A program made the translations under genes and the position numbers. DNA of 34,586 bases from Bryobacterales bacterium (GTDB taxonomy: Bacteria > Acidobacteriota > Terriglobia > Bryobacterales > Bryobacteraceae), in NCBI GenBank assembly GCA_003166475.1, contig PMVV01000085.1:29295-63880 (forward strand). Reading direction: 5' to 3'. Positions 24,203-32,730 of the stretch are shown here, one piece after another (positions within the stretch are counted from its first letter, which is position 1; the number at the start of each line of letters is the position of its first letter). The notes under the pieces are model-generated. The model made no database searches and was not told the DNA's origin. It worked only from the letters and a program-made list of their open reading frames with translations.

Positions 24203-26245
24203 CTAGAATTTCACCATCACGCCGATCGAGGCCTTGGGTTCGCTACGGCGAAGGTCGGGGAACCAGACACTGCCGGATCCGCCTCCGCACGCGCTTTCCG
24301 CTGCCCCCAGGTTGGCGGTCCCAGAGGTAGCGCCCGAGCTGCAGGTATAGTATTGCGGCGCGCCGTTGTTGCCGCCAGGAGGTGTGACTCCGCCTCGCCC
24401 AGCGAAATACGGGACATCCGAGTGACGATACCCAACTTCCGCCCACCACGTGATGTACTGTCTGGGCATGTACTGGAAAGTAACCGTGCTATCCCACATG
24501 TGCGCCCTTTGGCCCGGGTTTTCCGTGAAGTAAGGCGTGCCCGACACAGCGTCGGCCCCGTCGATCGGCGGCAGCAGCGTCAGATAGCGGCCCCAGTTGC
24601 TCATCTCTCCGCCGCCTAGCGTAAGGGCATACCGATCCTTGTGGAACCACATCCGGTCATAGGCCATCCACCCTATGAATGTCGACTTGCCCTTACTGGG
24701 TGCGCCGGTACACTGCAGGCCGCCACCGTATTGGCATCCCGCGTCGGCCGTGAGGGAGAATGCCATCTTGGAGAGACCCAGACTTTCCGGCTTGCTGTAG
24801 TACCTGATCAAGATGCTATCGTCCGTGTGAATACGTTCCGTCCTGGGAAGCCCTAGATTATCCTGTCCGAAGCCATACTGGTTGGCGACGAGCTTAAACC
24901 ACTCCTTCGGCTCCCACAGGAACTGTCCTCCCAAACCCATATGACCGTTAAACTTAGCGTAGGATTGCCATCCATTGATGATCCAGGGCTCGATCTTCAG
25001 CTTGTTGGTGGGGAACCACTGGATGCGCAGGCCGTTGAAGAACCAAGGCGTATTGGAAGAGACATAAGACGGTTGGTACGTCCAGTTGTCGAAATTGTAG
25101 TAGCTGAACAAGCCGATGTACGACACGAAGATCCCGGCGTCGACATTAAGCCCATGGTTCACGTTGAAGTGGTAGCCGCCCCAAGCTTCCGACACGTAAC
25201 GGTAGGCGTCGCGGAGATTCCACTGGCCAACGCCGGCGCTGGCGTCGTTGCGCGGCGTCGTGGTTGCAAACATGCCACCCATGTACAGGACCCTGCCGCG
25301 AACGTTTTGCCAATGGAAATCGCCGCCGACGCTGATCTGCTCAAGCTGGACTTCGCCTGAGCGGAACGACTCAGTGGCCCCGACGATAGTGTGATCGATC
25401 GGCTGGTTGGCATCCACCATGAAGTTAGTGTCGAATCGGACTTCCGGGGTGAAATATTTCGTATCCAGCACGGTGTCTTTGTTGCGTGGCGTGCCATTGA
25501 GCCAGGTAAAGTCGCCAAACGCGAACGGGGTGAAGTTGTCCACTCCTGGCGTGGATTCAGGGGACTGCAGGGCTTCCGGAATGGACGGCGCGGCCGGCGC
25601 CGGCGGGGCCGCGGCCTGTTGAGGCGCCGGCGCAGGTGCAGGCTCAACCGCAGGCGCCATCTTGGCCGCGGCGGTTACAATCCGTTCGGGGCTTCGCTGC
25701 CTGATCAGTTCCGCTTCGAGCAATTCGATGCGTGCCTTCATCGCCGCCAGTTCGGCGGCTACCGACGATTCGGATACGGGAGGCGCTACACTCCGAGTCT
25801 TCAGCGCCGAATCCGGTGTGGGTGCATCGGCCGGCTGCGCGGGCGCTTCGGCTGCGGCGAGTTGAACGTTGGCGTAAGTGACTTGATTCTGCGCTATCTC
25901 AACGGTTGCCGGTGGCGCCGCGCCGATCCCTTCCGCGCGCGCGGTGAGGCGATACTGTCCCGGTTTGAGATCGGCAATCAGGAAGTTTCCATCGCTGCCG
26001 CTGACCACGGTTCGTTTGATTTTCTCGTCTGTGTTTTGCACGGTTACTTGAACACCGAGCACGCTTTGGCCATTAGGACCTTTCGCGATTCCGTGAAGAA
26101 CGCCAAATGAAGGGCTGCCGGCGGCGGCGGCGCTAGGCAGTTCCGCGGCCATCTGGAATGCCCGGCCGGGCACCGCTATAGCGGCCAGCCCCAGCAGGCT
26201 AAGTATGAACTTCTGAATTAACCGACTACCGTTAATGAGGGTCAT
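24203..26245 (-). CDS. Outer membrane beta-barrel porin with N-terminal carboxypeptidase-regulatory-like domain
   Basis: A 680-residue protein. A signal peptide covers about 1-29 (ending VPGRA). Residues about 48-130 form a CarboxypepD_reg-like beta sandwich (GVLHGIAKGPNGQSVLGVQVTV and KPGQYRLTARAEG). A short coiled coil (about 160-185), then a Pro/Ala-rich linker, leads to a long barrel of alternating aromatic strands (about 235-680) ending in the outer membrane signal VMVKF. The barrel resembles OmpL-like porin-2 proteins. The ATG at 26245 is used because the open frame before it gives no signal peptide. The substrate is unknown. It is first in the operon with the second two-component system. 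Confidence 0.82.
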   Translation of the reverse strand: MTLINGSRLIQKFILSLLGLAAIAVPGRAFQMAAELPSAAAAGSPSFGVLHGIAKGPNGQSVLGVQVTVQNTDEKIKRTVVSGSDGNFLIADLKPGQYRLTARAEGIGAAPPATVEIAQNQVTYANVQLAAAEAPAQPADAPTPDSALKTRSVAPPVSESSVAAELAAMKARIELLEAELIRQRSPERIVTAAAKMAPAVEPAPAPAPQQAAAPPAPAAPSIPEALQSPESTPGVDNFTPFAFGDFTWLNGTPRNKDTVLDTKYFTPEVRFDTNFMVDANQPIDHTIVGATESFRSGEVQLEQISVGGDFHWQNVRGRVLYMGGMFATTTPRNDASAGVGQWNLRDAYRYVSEAWGGYHFNVNHGLNVDAGIFVSYIGLFSYYNFDNWTYQPSYVSSNTPWFFNGLRIQWFPTNKLKIEPWIINGWQSYAKFNGHMGLGGQFLWEPKEWFKLVANQYGFGQDNLGLPRTERIHTDDSILIRYYSKPESLGLSKMAFSLTADAGCQYGGGLQCTGAPSKGKSTFIGWMAYDRMWFHKDRYALTLGGGEMSNWGRYLTLLPPIDGADAVSGTPYFTENPGQRAHMWDSTVTFQYMPRQYITWWAEVGYRHSDVPYFAGRGGVTPPGGNNGAPQYYTCSSGATSGTANLGAAESACGGGSGSVWFPDLRRSEPKASIGVMVKF

Positions 26246-26385
26246 AATGTTTGGTCGGACTCCTGGTGCAAGGAAGCTTGGGTATCGACAGGGGCCTACT
26301 GACTCCGGCAACGGGGCTGGACTGAATGTCAGTTAGACTAAGACCTTCTGTAGACGCCAGTATGGCAAAGCGATAACCTCAAAGG

Positions 26386-26403
26386 CATAAGTAAGACATA
26401 AGG
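26386..26403 (-). promoter_or_regulatory. Direct-repeat operator, site 2 (porin/kinase operon)
   Basis: On the minus strand CCTTATG and ACTTATG lie 11 bases apart, followed by CCTT, and a possible -10 box CATACT lies 21 bases downstream, the same distance as in site 3. The porin ATG is 140 bases away. The rest of the 282-base gap (26246-26527) shows nothing else I can support. Confidence 0.6.
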
Positions 26404-26527
26404 ACCCGATAGAGACTCCTTATCGCCGCAATTAGATCTTTGGATGCTTCCCAGCTTGGAGCCAGCCTCCCAGACTACGATAGCGAGGGGGACCTAAGGA
26501 TTGTGTGAGAGACCCATAAAAATTCTA

Positions 26528-26986
26528 TTAACTAGGAGCGGGTTCCGGGGCTGGAGTCCAAACACCTTCGAAATCGACGAAGTAGGACACCACGGAGACC
26601 TCCGGCACGGACTGCCGCAGGCACTCTGCCGCGCGGCGCAGCTCGGCGACATGATGGCGAGCCTCGGCCTGCGCATCGCCGCCGAACGCCTCCAGTCCCC
26701 CGTAGGCTCCGCAGTCGGAATGCACCATGAGCACCACGCGATCCGTGCCGTGCAGACGGATGGACTTGCGGATTTGCTCCAGCACAAACTGCCGCTCCGA
26801 CTCCTGGTCGGGACTCGCCAGGCACTTGGCTCCGCCCGCCACGCGAATGGGATCGGCGTGCTCGATGCCGCTGCGCTTGAGCAGCTTGCGGAGGGCCAGT
26901 TCAAACCGGTGGTCGTAACACCACACCACTGCCGCGTCGCAACGATATCTCTCCCGCGGCGAATCGAAGTGAAAGACTTTTCGCAT
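26528..26986 (-). CDS. Small beta-carbonic-anhydrase-like protein
   Basis: A 152-residue protein. It keeps the zinc and catalytic set of beta-carbonic anhydrases: C23-x-D25-x-R27 (WCYDHRF) and H89-x-x-C92 (HSDCGAYGG), plus an AGG turn. It is shorter than typical enzymes (about 200 residues), lacking N-terminal helices. It may hydrate CO2 or have another role. The ATG at 26986 has GGGGG five bases upstream; an ATG at 26998 would add four residues but has no ribosome site. It is divergent from the cyclase gene with about 34 bases between starts. Confidence 0.75.
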   Translation of the reverse strand: MRKVFHFDSPRERYRCDAAVVWCYDHRFELALRKLLKRSGIEHADPIRVAGGAKCLASPDQESERQFVLEQIRKSIRLHGTDRVVLMVHSDCGAYGGLEAFGGDAQAEARHHVAELRRAAECLRQSVPEVSVVSYFVDFEGVWTPAPEPAPS

Positions 26987-27020
26987 GGTTGCCCCCATCG
27001 ATTAACATAACGGATATCGG

Positions 27021-27665
27021 ATGAGCCCCGCGCGCATCGTCGATCTCAGCCAGCCGGTCGGCGCCGGCACGCCCGTGTTCCCGGGCGACGGCCCGGTGCG
27101 CGTCACCGTTCTCGAACAGGGTTCGGTAAACCTGAGCCGCATCCATCTCAGTGTCCACACCGGCACCCACATGGACGCGCCGTTTCACTTTTTCAGCGGC
27201 GCGGAAACCATCGACCGCATCCCGCTGGAGCGTTGCGTAGGACCGGCGCGGCGCATCGATCTACGCGGCATCGCCGCGGGGGCCGAGATCCGTCGCGAGC
27301 ACCTGGCAACGCGCCCCGATACGCCGCTCCGCGCACACGCGGCCATCCTGCATACGGGCTGGTCAAAGCAGTGGGGCGCACCGCGCTACTTCACCGAGCA
27401 TCCATGTTTGGGCGCCGATGCCGCGCAATTCCTGGTGGATTGCGGCGTGCAACTGGTCGGCGTGGACATGCCCTCCGTCGATCGCGCGCCCTATCCCGCC
27501 CACCAGATCCTGCTGCGCGCCGGCGTCCCGATCGTGGAGAACCTGACCAACCTCGACGCCATCGGCGCCGGTCTGTTCCAAATCGTGGTGCTTCCGCTCA
27601 AACTGGCCGGACGCGACGGCTCACCGGTGCGCGCCGTGGCGATTTGTTGTGGGGCCGGTTGGTAA
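27021..27665 (+). CDS. Cyclase/kynurenine formamidase-family metal hydrolase
   Basis: A 214-residue protein with the family motif HxGTHxDxPxH: H46, H50, D52 and H56 (HTGTHMDAPFHF), which binds the metal. The opening DLSQPVGAGTPVFPGD is typical. Relatives hydrolyse N-formylkynurenine (KynB) or act on other cyclic amides and lactones. No tryptophan catabolism genes are near, so no symbol is given. The ATG at 27021 lacks a strong ribosome site. It converges on the C26 peptidase gene. Confidence 0.85.
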   Translation: MSPARIVDLSQPVGAGTPVFPGDGPVRVTVLEQGSVNLSRIHLSVHTGTHMDAPFHFFSGAETIDRIPLERCVGPARRIDLRGIAAGAEIRREHLATRPDTPLRAHAAILHTGWSKQWGAPRYFTEHPCLGADAAQFLVDCGVQLVGVDMPSVDRAPYPAHQILLRAGVPIVENLTNLDAIGAGLFQIVVLPLKLAGRDGSPVRAVAICCGAGW

Positions 27666-27673
27666 CCTGGAGG

Positions 27674-27707
27674 GCGGACTTTAGTCCGCGCGGGGCTTAA
27701 GCCCCGC
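27674..27707. terminator. Two perfect hairpins between convergent genes
   Basis: GCGGACT/AGTCCGC with a TT loop (27674-27689) and the 18-base perfect palindrome GCGGGGCTTAAGCCCCGC (27690-27707). They fill the 54-base gap between convergent stops, suiting a two-way terminator, though without U-runs. Confidence 0.6.
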
Positions 27708-27719
27708 TCAGTCAGCCCG

Positions 27720-28391
27720 CTAAAGCCGGCAGCGGCACGCCTCCGCAAACGACGCAAACAGCTTCCTTTGGGTCAAATCGCGCCGCACCTGATCCTCCGG
27801 ATGCCACTGCACCGCCAATGCGAACCGGCGATCGCCCCTTTCCAGCGCTTCAATAACGCCGTCGGGAGTGGATCTGGCCGTCACGCGCAAGCCGGCGCCG
27901 ACCCTGTCCACAGCCTGATGATGGCGCGAATTGACCGCATATGCGCCCTCGCCCAGAATGGCCGCCAGCCGGGTGCCCGGCCCGACCAGAATCCGGTGAA
28001 CCGGCAGCGCTGGATCGTTGTCGCGCACCACGTGCGCCGCGGAATTGTCCAAATTCTGGATCAGCGTACCCCCGTGCGCCACGTTGAACAGTTGCATCCC
28101 GCGGCAGATCGCCAGCACCGGCAGGTCCGCGGCTAGCGCCTCGGCCAGCAGGGCGGTCTCCATCTCATCGCGCGCATCGTCCGGCGCTTCGTTGCCCGGG
28201 TGCGGCGTTTCGCCGTAACGCGCCGGGTTGAGATCGGTCCCGCCGCTCAGCAGCAAACCCTGCAATCCGGCCAGCGCGCGGGGCTCGCCGGGAGCCATCA
28301 AAACCGGCTCGACACCGGCCTGCCGCAGAGCTTCGGCATAGGGTCCGGCTTTGTCCAAATAGCCAAACGTCAGCGCGGCTTTCAGACTCAT
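27720..28391 (-). CDS. Class-I glutamine amidotransferase-like peptidase (C26, gamma-glutamyl-GABA hydrolase type)
   Basis: A 223-residue protein with the catalytic triad visible: nucleophile C96 in AICRGMQ and H197-x-E199 in VQWHPEDQ. The LLSGGTDLNPARYGE segment (48-61) is typical of PuuD-like hydrolases, which cleave gamma-glutamyl bonds in polyamine breakdown. It is slightly short for the family. Its ATG overlaps the stop of the MgtC-like gene (28391-28388), so the two are cotranscribed. No puu genes accompany it, so the substrate is open. Confidence 0.87.
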   Translation of the reverse strand: MSLKAALTFGYLDKAGPYAEALRQAGVEPVLMAPGEPRALAGLQGLLLSGGTDLNPARYGETPHPGNEAPDDARDEMETALLAEALAADLPVLAICRGMQLFNVAHGGTLIQNLDNSAAHVVRDNDPALPVHRILVGPGTRLAAILGEGAYAVNSRHHQAVDRVGAGLRVTARSTPDGVIEALERGDRRFALAVQWHPEDQVRRDLTQRKLFASFAEACRCRL

Positions 28392-28852
28392 TTGGCGGCC
28401 TTATGCTCCGCCCGGTCGGCACGCTCCTTCAGCGGCAGCAGCAGGCGCAACGTGATCAGGTTCAACAGGCTTAGAATGACGGCGATCTCGAAGCGGCCTT
28501 CGGCGACCGAAGCGCCGATCACGCCCGTGTTCCAGATGCTGGCGGCCGTAGCCGTTCCATGGACGTTGCCTCTGGCGCGCATGATGGCGCCGCCGCCGAT
28601 AAAGCCGATGCCCGTGGTGAGGCCCTGGATAATGCGGGAGCGAGCCGCGGCATCGCCGCCCGCGGCCGTATCGGCCAGCAGCACGTAGCCGCACGCAGCC
28701 ATCGCCACCAGCGGAAAGGTGCGCACACCGACACTGTGCTCCACCCGCTCGCGCTCCCATCCGATGGGCATCGCCAGAAAATACGCCGCGGTGATCTTGG
28801 CGGCCATCGCACCGAATACGTGCCAGTCGAACGACGCACTAAGCCAATCCAT
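28388..28852 (-). CDS. MgtC/SapB-family membrane protein
   Basis: A 154-residue protein with about four membrane helices. The family signature is visible: AMPIGWERERVEHSVGVRTF (27-46) and GIGFIGGGAIM (81-91), followed by GTATAASIWNTGVIG. Members help survival at low magnesium or in acid, or modulate ATP synthase. The charged C-terminus is short, so it lacks the extra C-terminal domain of true MgtC. The ATG has almost no leader if TATCCT at 28865-28860 is the -10 box. Confidence 0.9.
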   Translation of the reverse strand: MDWLSASFDWHVFGAMAAKITAAYFLAMPIGWERERVEHSVGVRTFPLVAMAACGYVLLADTAAGGDAAARSRIIQGLTTGIGFIGGGAIMRARGNVHGTATAASIWNTGVIGASVAEGRFEIAVILSLLNLITLRLLLPLKERADRAEHKAAK

Positions 28853-28905
28853 TCGACCTAGGATAACAACTTACGTTAATGGTGGCGCGGGGAAGCCTTT
28901 ACGAC

Positions 28906-28911
28906 TATAAT
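28906..28911 (+). promoter_or_regulatory. Possible -10 box for the coiled-coil gene
   Basis: TATAAT lies in an AT-rich part of the 176-base gap before 29029. It would give a leader of about 110 bases. No good -35 is present. Apart from a TACATGTA palindrome near 28930, I see nothing else in the gap. Confidence 0.3.
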
Positions 28912-29028
28912 CGAATAGGATAATTGGATACATGTAACTGTACATAAGACGGCGGGAGTCAACGATTTGCGGGTCGAAAGCGAAGATTCTTCTTTATCTA
29001 TTGAAACATTTCGTGTTAAGTATGTTTT

Positions 29029-31407
29029 ATGGAGAAGTCCAGTCAGTCCTCGTTCCTCAAGAGCCTCGCGCTGGCGTTCGGCGACGGTCTCTTGTTCGGC
29101 GTGGCGATGAAACTCGCACAAGGACCCTCCAAATCCCGGGAGGATGAAATGACCGACCTTGGTCCCCTAGCGGAAAGGCTCAGAAACGTGGAAGAGCACA
29201 CACAAACGATCGACAAAGACGCCCTGGTGAAGTTCGGCGAGGGCTTGGACGGGCGCGTACTCGAGAAGGTGATTGTGGCGTTGGAAGCCCGCCTTACCGA
29301 GCACGTCGGGCAAGTGGACCGGCGCCTGGCTGAGATAGACGCCCAAGTCGCGTTGGATTTGAAAGCTGTGGACACGCACACAGCCGCCCAAACCGACGCC
29401 GTCGAAAAAGCCATTCAACAGATCGAAGCCCAGGTTCGCGACTACGTCGCGGCGGCCCAGCAATCCAGCACCGCGCAGATTGCCGAAGTGGATGGGAAGC
29501 TATCCGCGCTGCACGAAGGCCTGCCGGCCAAGTTCCGCGAGATCGTGGAAGCCGTGCGGCAATCCATGGAGGCGCGCGTCGCACTGGAATTGACGGAGAT
29601 GGAGAGCCGCGTGGCATCGCGCAACGTGGCTCCCGAGCGGTTCCAGGAACTCCAAGCGAGTCTGCGGGGCGCGGTTGAGACGCTGTCGGGCAGGCTCTCC
29701 GCGGAGATGCGCGACCTGGCCGAACACCAACAGAGCCAGACCGCGCCGCTGCAGCAAGCGCTGCAGCAGCTCGAAACCAAATTGACCACGCTGCGCGAGG
29801 AACTGCCGCCCAAGATCCGGCAGATCGTGGAGGCGGTGGAAGCTTCCATGGACGCGCGGATCTCCACCGGCGACCAGCAGGCCGCCGACCGGGCTGCCGG
29901 CCTGGAGCAGGCGCTGGCCGCGTTGCGCGCGGAGATGCCCAGCGCCGGCGGCTTCCAGCAGGCGGTCGACGACAGCCTGCGCAGCCACGCCGAACACGTC
30001 GGCGCACTGGACCGGAAGCTGACCGCTCTGGACGCGCGGATCGCCAGTGGCGGCCAGCAGGCCGCCGACCGGACCGCAAGTCTGGAGCAGGCGCTGGCCG
30101 CGTTACGCGCGGAGATACCCAGCGCGGGATTCTTCCAGCAGGCGGTCGACGATAGTCTGCGGAGCCACGCCGAACACGTCGGCGCGCTGGACCGGAAGCT
30201 GACTGCATTGCAGGAAGAACTGCCGCCCAAGATCCAGGCCATCGTGGAGGCGGTGCGGCAGTCCCTGGACGCCCGCATGGCTGTAGAGCTGCGGGGTATC
30301 GAGGAACGAAACACCGCGCAGGAGCAGGGCCTGGCGAAGGTGCAGGCGGACGTGGCCGGCATCGAGACCCAGTTCCAAACCAATAGCCTCCAGGTTGCGG
30401 ATCGCCTCGCGGGCCTGGAACAGCATGCGGCCCAAATCACGGCCGGCGTGGCTGAGGAACTGGAAGCGTTGCGTGCGCAGCACCGTACGGAAATCGAGCA
30501 ACTGGAAGCCCGCTTGCGTGCGGAGCGGACGGCGGAGAACCTTCCCGCCCAGATCGATTCCGCGGTTGCCGGGCTGCGGCAGTCCCTGGAGGCCAAACTC
30601 GCCACCGAAATCCACGATCTGGAAGCCCGCACCGCGGAGCGCGCTCCCGACCTGGAGAAAGCCCTGCAGTATGCGTCTCTTCTGGAAGCCCGCGTACAAG
30701 CGCTGGAACAGAAGCTGCAACAGAGCGCGGAGGAGACCGTAAACCGGGCCGTCGAGCGCGTGTGGCAGGCACTCGAGAGCCGCTTGCAAGAGCGCCAAGC
30801 GCAAGCGCCGCCGGTAGTCCAGCCGCCCGAAGCGATCAGCGGCCTGCGGCAGAAATCGACCAGCGCCGAGCAGAGCGTGCTCGACCTGATCGCCGGCATC
30901 GGCCAACTGTTCGAGAAACCCGCGCCGCGAGTGGTACACGAAGCGGCGTCGCGCGAGACGCAGCCGCCGGTGCCCGCGCAGGAACCTGTTGCGGCGGCAC
31001 CCGTAGCGGCGGAGCCAGTCCCGCCGGCGCAGGTCGAACCGGAGCCGGTTGTGGCGGCACACACCTCGCCCGCGCCGCAAGCCCGCGCGCCGCAAGCCCC
31101 CGCGCCCGAACCGGAAGCTGAACCAGAACCGGAATCGTCCGTCATTACCATGCCCAAGCCTGTGGCGAAAGAGCCGGCGGCGGCTGTCGAACCGGCGCCG
31201 GCGCCGGCGTCGCCCGCCCACCAGGAGCCGGCTGCGGAGCCCGTCGCAGCCGCCGTGGCCGTGGCAGACGTCGTGGAACCGGCGCTGGAAGACAAACCGC
31301 CGGTCATCCTTTTTAAGCCCAAGGACACCGGCCGCAAGTGGCGCATTCCGTTCGTCTCGTCGTTCCTGCTGATGGCAGCGGCCATTGCCTGGCTGGAGTT
31401 CATGTAA
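29029..31407 (+). CDS. Large tail-anchored coiled-coil protein with Ala/Pro/Glu-rich segment
   Basis: A 792-residue protein I cannot assign to a named family. Residues about 8-30 are a short hydrophobic or amphipathic helix (FLKSLALAFGDGLLFGVAMKLA). Residues about 45-600 are heptad-like, rich in Ala, Glu, Gln, Leu, with no Cys. A unit containing LPPKI..IVEAV..S(M/L)(D/E)AR recurs around 165, 260 and 400, and a 60-residue unit is duplicated in tandem (275-394). Residues about 645-760 are Pro/Ala/Glu-rich, and the last 22 (WRIPFVSSFLL...) form one membrane segment, so it is probably tail-anchored. It may be a scaffold or tether. Long open frames on the opposite strand are codon-bias shadows. 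Confidence 0.85.
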   Translation: MEKSSQSSFLKSLALAFGDGLLFGVAMKLAQGPSKSREDEMTDLGPLAERLRNVEEHTQTIDKDALVKFGEGLDGRVLEKVIVALEARLTEHVGQVDRRLAEIDAQVALDLKAVDTHTAAQTDAVEKAIQQIEAQVRDYVAAAQQSSTAQIAEVDGKLSALHEGLPAKFREIVEAVRQSMEARVALELTEMESRVASRNVAPERFQELQASLRGAVETLSGRLSAEMRDLAEHQQSQTAPLQQALQQLETKLTTLREELPPKIRQIVEAVEASMDARISTGDQQAADRAAGLEQALAALRAEMPSAGGFQQAVDDSLRSHAEHVGALDRKLTALDARIASGGQQAADRTASLEQALAALRAEIPSAGFFQQAVDDSLRSHAEHVGALDRKLTALQEELPPKIQAIVEAVRQSLDARMAVELRGIEERNTAQEQGLAKVQADVAGIETQFQTNSLQVADRLAGLEQHAAQITAGVAEELEALRAQHRTEIEQLEARLRAERTAENLPAQIDSAVAGLRQSLEAKLATEIHDLEARTAERAPDLEKALQYASLLEARVQALEQKLQQSAEETVNRAVERVWQALESRLQERQAQAPPVVQPPEAISGLRQKSTSAEQSVLDLIAGIGQLFEKPAPRVVHEAASRETQPPVPAQEPVAAAPVAAEPVPPAQVEPEPVVAAHTSPAPQARAPQAPAPEPEAEPEPESSVITMPKPVAKEPAAAVEPAPAPASPAHQEPAAEPVAAAVAVADVVEPALEDKPPVILFKPKDTGRKWRIPFVSSFLLMAAAIAWLEFM
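29851..30210 (+). repeat. Tandem 180-base duplication inside the coiled-coil gene
   Basis: Copies 29851-30030 and 30031-30210 align without gaps; both begin GACGCGCGGATC region to region and share long identical runs such as CAGGCGGTCGACGA. By eye roughly nine bases in ten agree. Both encode a 60-residue unit containing FQQAVDDSLRSHAEHVGALD. Confidence 0.9.
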
Positions 31408-31413
31408 AGGGGC

Positions 31414-31432
31414 GCGGGCCTCTAAGGCCCGC
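31414..31432. terminator. Hairpin after the coiled-coil gene
   Basis: GCGGGCCT, loop CTA, AGGCCCGC: a perfect 8-base stem seven bases after the stop codon, ending CCCTT. It could serve as a terminator and is of the same style as the other gene-end hairpins here. Confidence 0.55.
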
Positions 31433-31470
31433 CCTTCGGCGTAGTTTGTTACCCTGTGGTGCTGGATTCG

Positions 31471-32730
31471 ATGATCATCTCCAGCGTGCGATCGTTCCTG
31501 CTCTCCTATCCGTTCCTCGACCCGGTGCGGCTGCCCTTCTATGGCGGCGAACGCACCATCCTCAAACGCGACGCCATGCTGATCCGCATCGAATCCGATG
31601 GCGGCCTGGTGGGATACGCGCCGGGGCCGGGCAGCCAGCGCGCCCAGGACATCGTCGAAAGCGCCGTCCGGCCGTTTCTCGAAGGGCGCACCCTGGCGGA
31701 CCCGGACGCGCTGCGCATCCAGTTCATGGAACGGCCGTCGGTAGACGCCGCCGCGGCCAAGACTTACTGTGCCGTGGAAGTGGCCCTGTTGGACCTGTGC
31801 GCCAAGGCCCAAGGCGTGCCGCTTTCCGAAGTGCTCGGCGGACGCGTGCGCGGCGCCATCCGGCTCTACGGCAGCGCCGGCATGTACATGCCGCCCGAGG
31901 GCTACGCAGCCGAAGCCGCCGCCATCGCAGACCTGGGTTTTCGCGGCTACAAGATGCGTCCGGCGGGCGGTCCCGAGCCGGACCTGGAAACCGTGCGCCA
32001 AATGCGCCGCGCCGTCGGCCCGGATTTCGACCTGATGGTGGATGCGCACACCTGGTGGCGCCTCGGCGACCGCTGCTACAGCTTCGACACCGTGGCGCAA
32101 TTGGCCCGCGAGATGGCCGCCTACGAAGTCGCGTGGCTGGAAGAGCCTCTGCCGCCGGACGATCACGAAGCTTATTTGCGCCTGAAAGAATACCTGAAAG
32201 GGAACGGCTGCTTGCCTTTGGCCGGCGGCGAGCATGAACCCAGCGAGGAGCGTTTCGAGGACCTGATCTTGCGGCAAGCCGTCGATTACGTGCAGATGGA
32301 CGTCTGCTGCCAGGGCGGCTTCGCCATGGGCCGCCGCCTGCTCGGCGAGATCGCGCGCGCCAACCTCCGGTTCGCCTTCCATAGCTGGGGGACCGCGCTG
32401 GAGGTGATCGCCGCCGCGCACCTCGGCATCTGCTGGCCGGAAACCGTGGTCGAGTGGCTCGAGTATCCGTGCTATGCGGCGCCGGGGCGCGCAGGGATGT
32501 ACCCGTTTCCGCTGGCCGCCGAAATTCTGAAAGAGCCGCTGGAGATCGATCGCGGCGACCTGGTCGTGCCGCGCGGGCCAGGATTGGGCGTCACCGTGGA
32601 TGAATCCGTGATTGAGCGCTATCCCTGGATTCCCGGCCCGTGGTCGTATTTCCGCACCGACTCGCCGGCCGAGACCCGCGCCGTCACCTCCGATCACTCC
32701 GTCGAGTGGGAGCGGCCGTCGTCTGGATAA
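31471..32730 (+). CDS. Enolase-superfamily (mandelate racemase/muconate lactonizing-type) enzyme
   Basis: A 419-residue protein with the metal ligands D191 (MVDAHTWW), E224 (WLEEPLPP) and E254 (AGGEHE), and H304 (FHSWGT) as a likely general acid or base. The second-strand motif is K161-M-R163 rather than the common KxK. Such enzymes abstract a proton next to a carboxylate, usually dehydrating a sugar acid. Substrate is not deducible. The ATG at 31471 is preferred since it begins the family's IISSVRSFLL strand; GTGs at 31456 and 31459 are alternatives. The next gene follows after seven bases. Confidence 0.87.
   Translation: MIISSVRSFLLSYPFLDPVRLPFYGGERTILKRDAMLIRIESDGGLVGYAPGPGSQRAQDIVESAVRPFLEGRTLADPDALRIQFMERPSVDAAAAKTYCAVEVALLDLCAKAQGVPLSEVLGGRVRGAIRLYGSAGMYMPPEGYAAEAAAIADLGFRGYKMRPAGGPEPDLETVRQMRRAVGPDFDLMVDAHTWWRLGDRCYSFDTVAQLAREMAAYEVAWLEEPLPPDDHEAYLRLKEYLKGNGCLPLAGGEHEPSEERFEDLILRQAVDYVQMDVCCQGGFAMGRRLLGEIARANLRFAFHSWGTALEVIAAAHLGICWPETVVEWLEYPCYAAPGRAGMYPFPLAAEILKEPLEIDRGDLVVPRGPGLGVTVDESVIERYPWIPGPWSYFRTDSPAETRAVTSDHSVEWERPSSG

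Noticed and set aside
28931-28948. CATGTAA and CATAAG before the coiled-coil gene as a fourth operator
   Set aside because: Spacing is 12 bases and the first unit is degraded; too weak to add to the three good sites.
29442-32697. Very long open frames on the minus strand opposite the coiled-coil and enolase-type genes (653 and 864 codons)
   Set aside because: They mirror GC-rich codon use of real plus-strand genes, are low-complexity Arg/Ser/Ala or His/Gly-rich, show no domain and span two genes.
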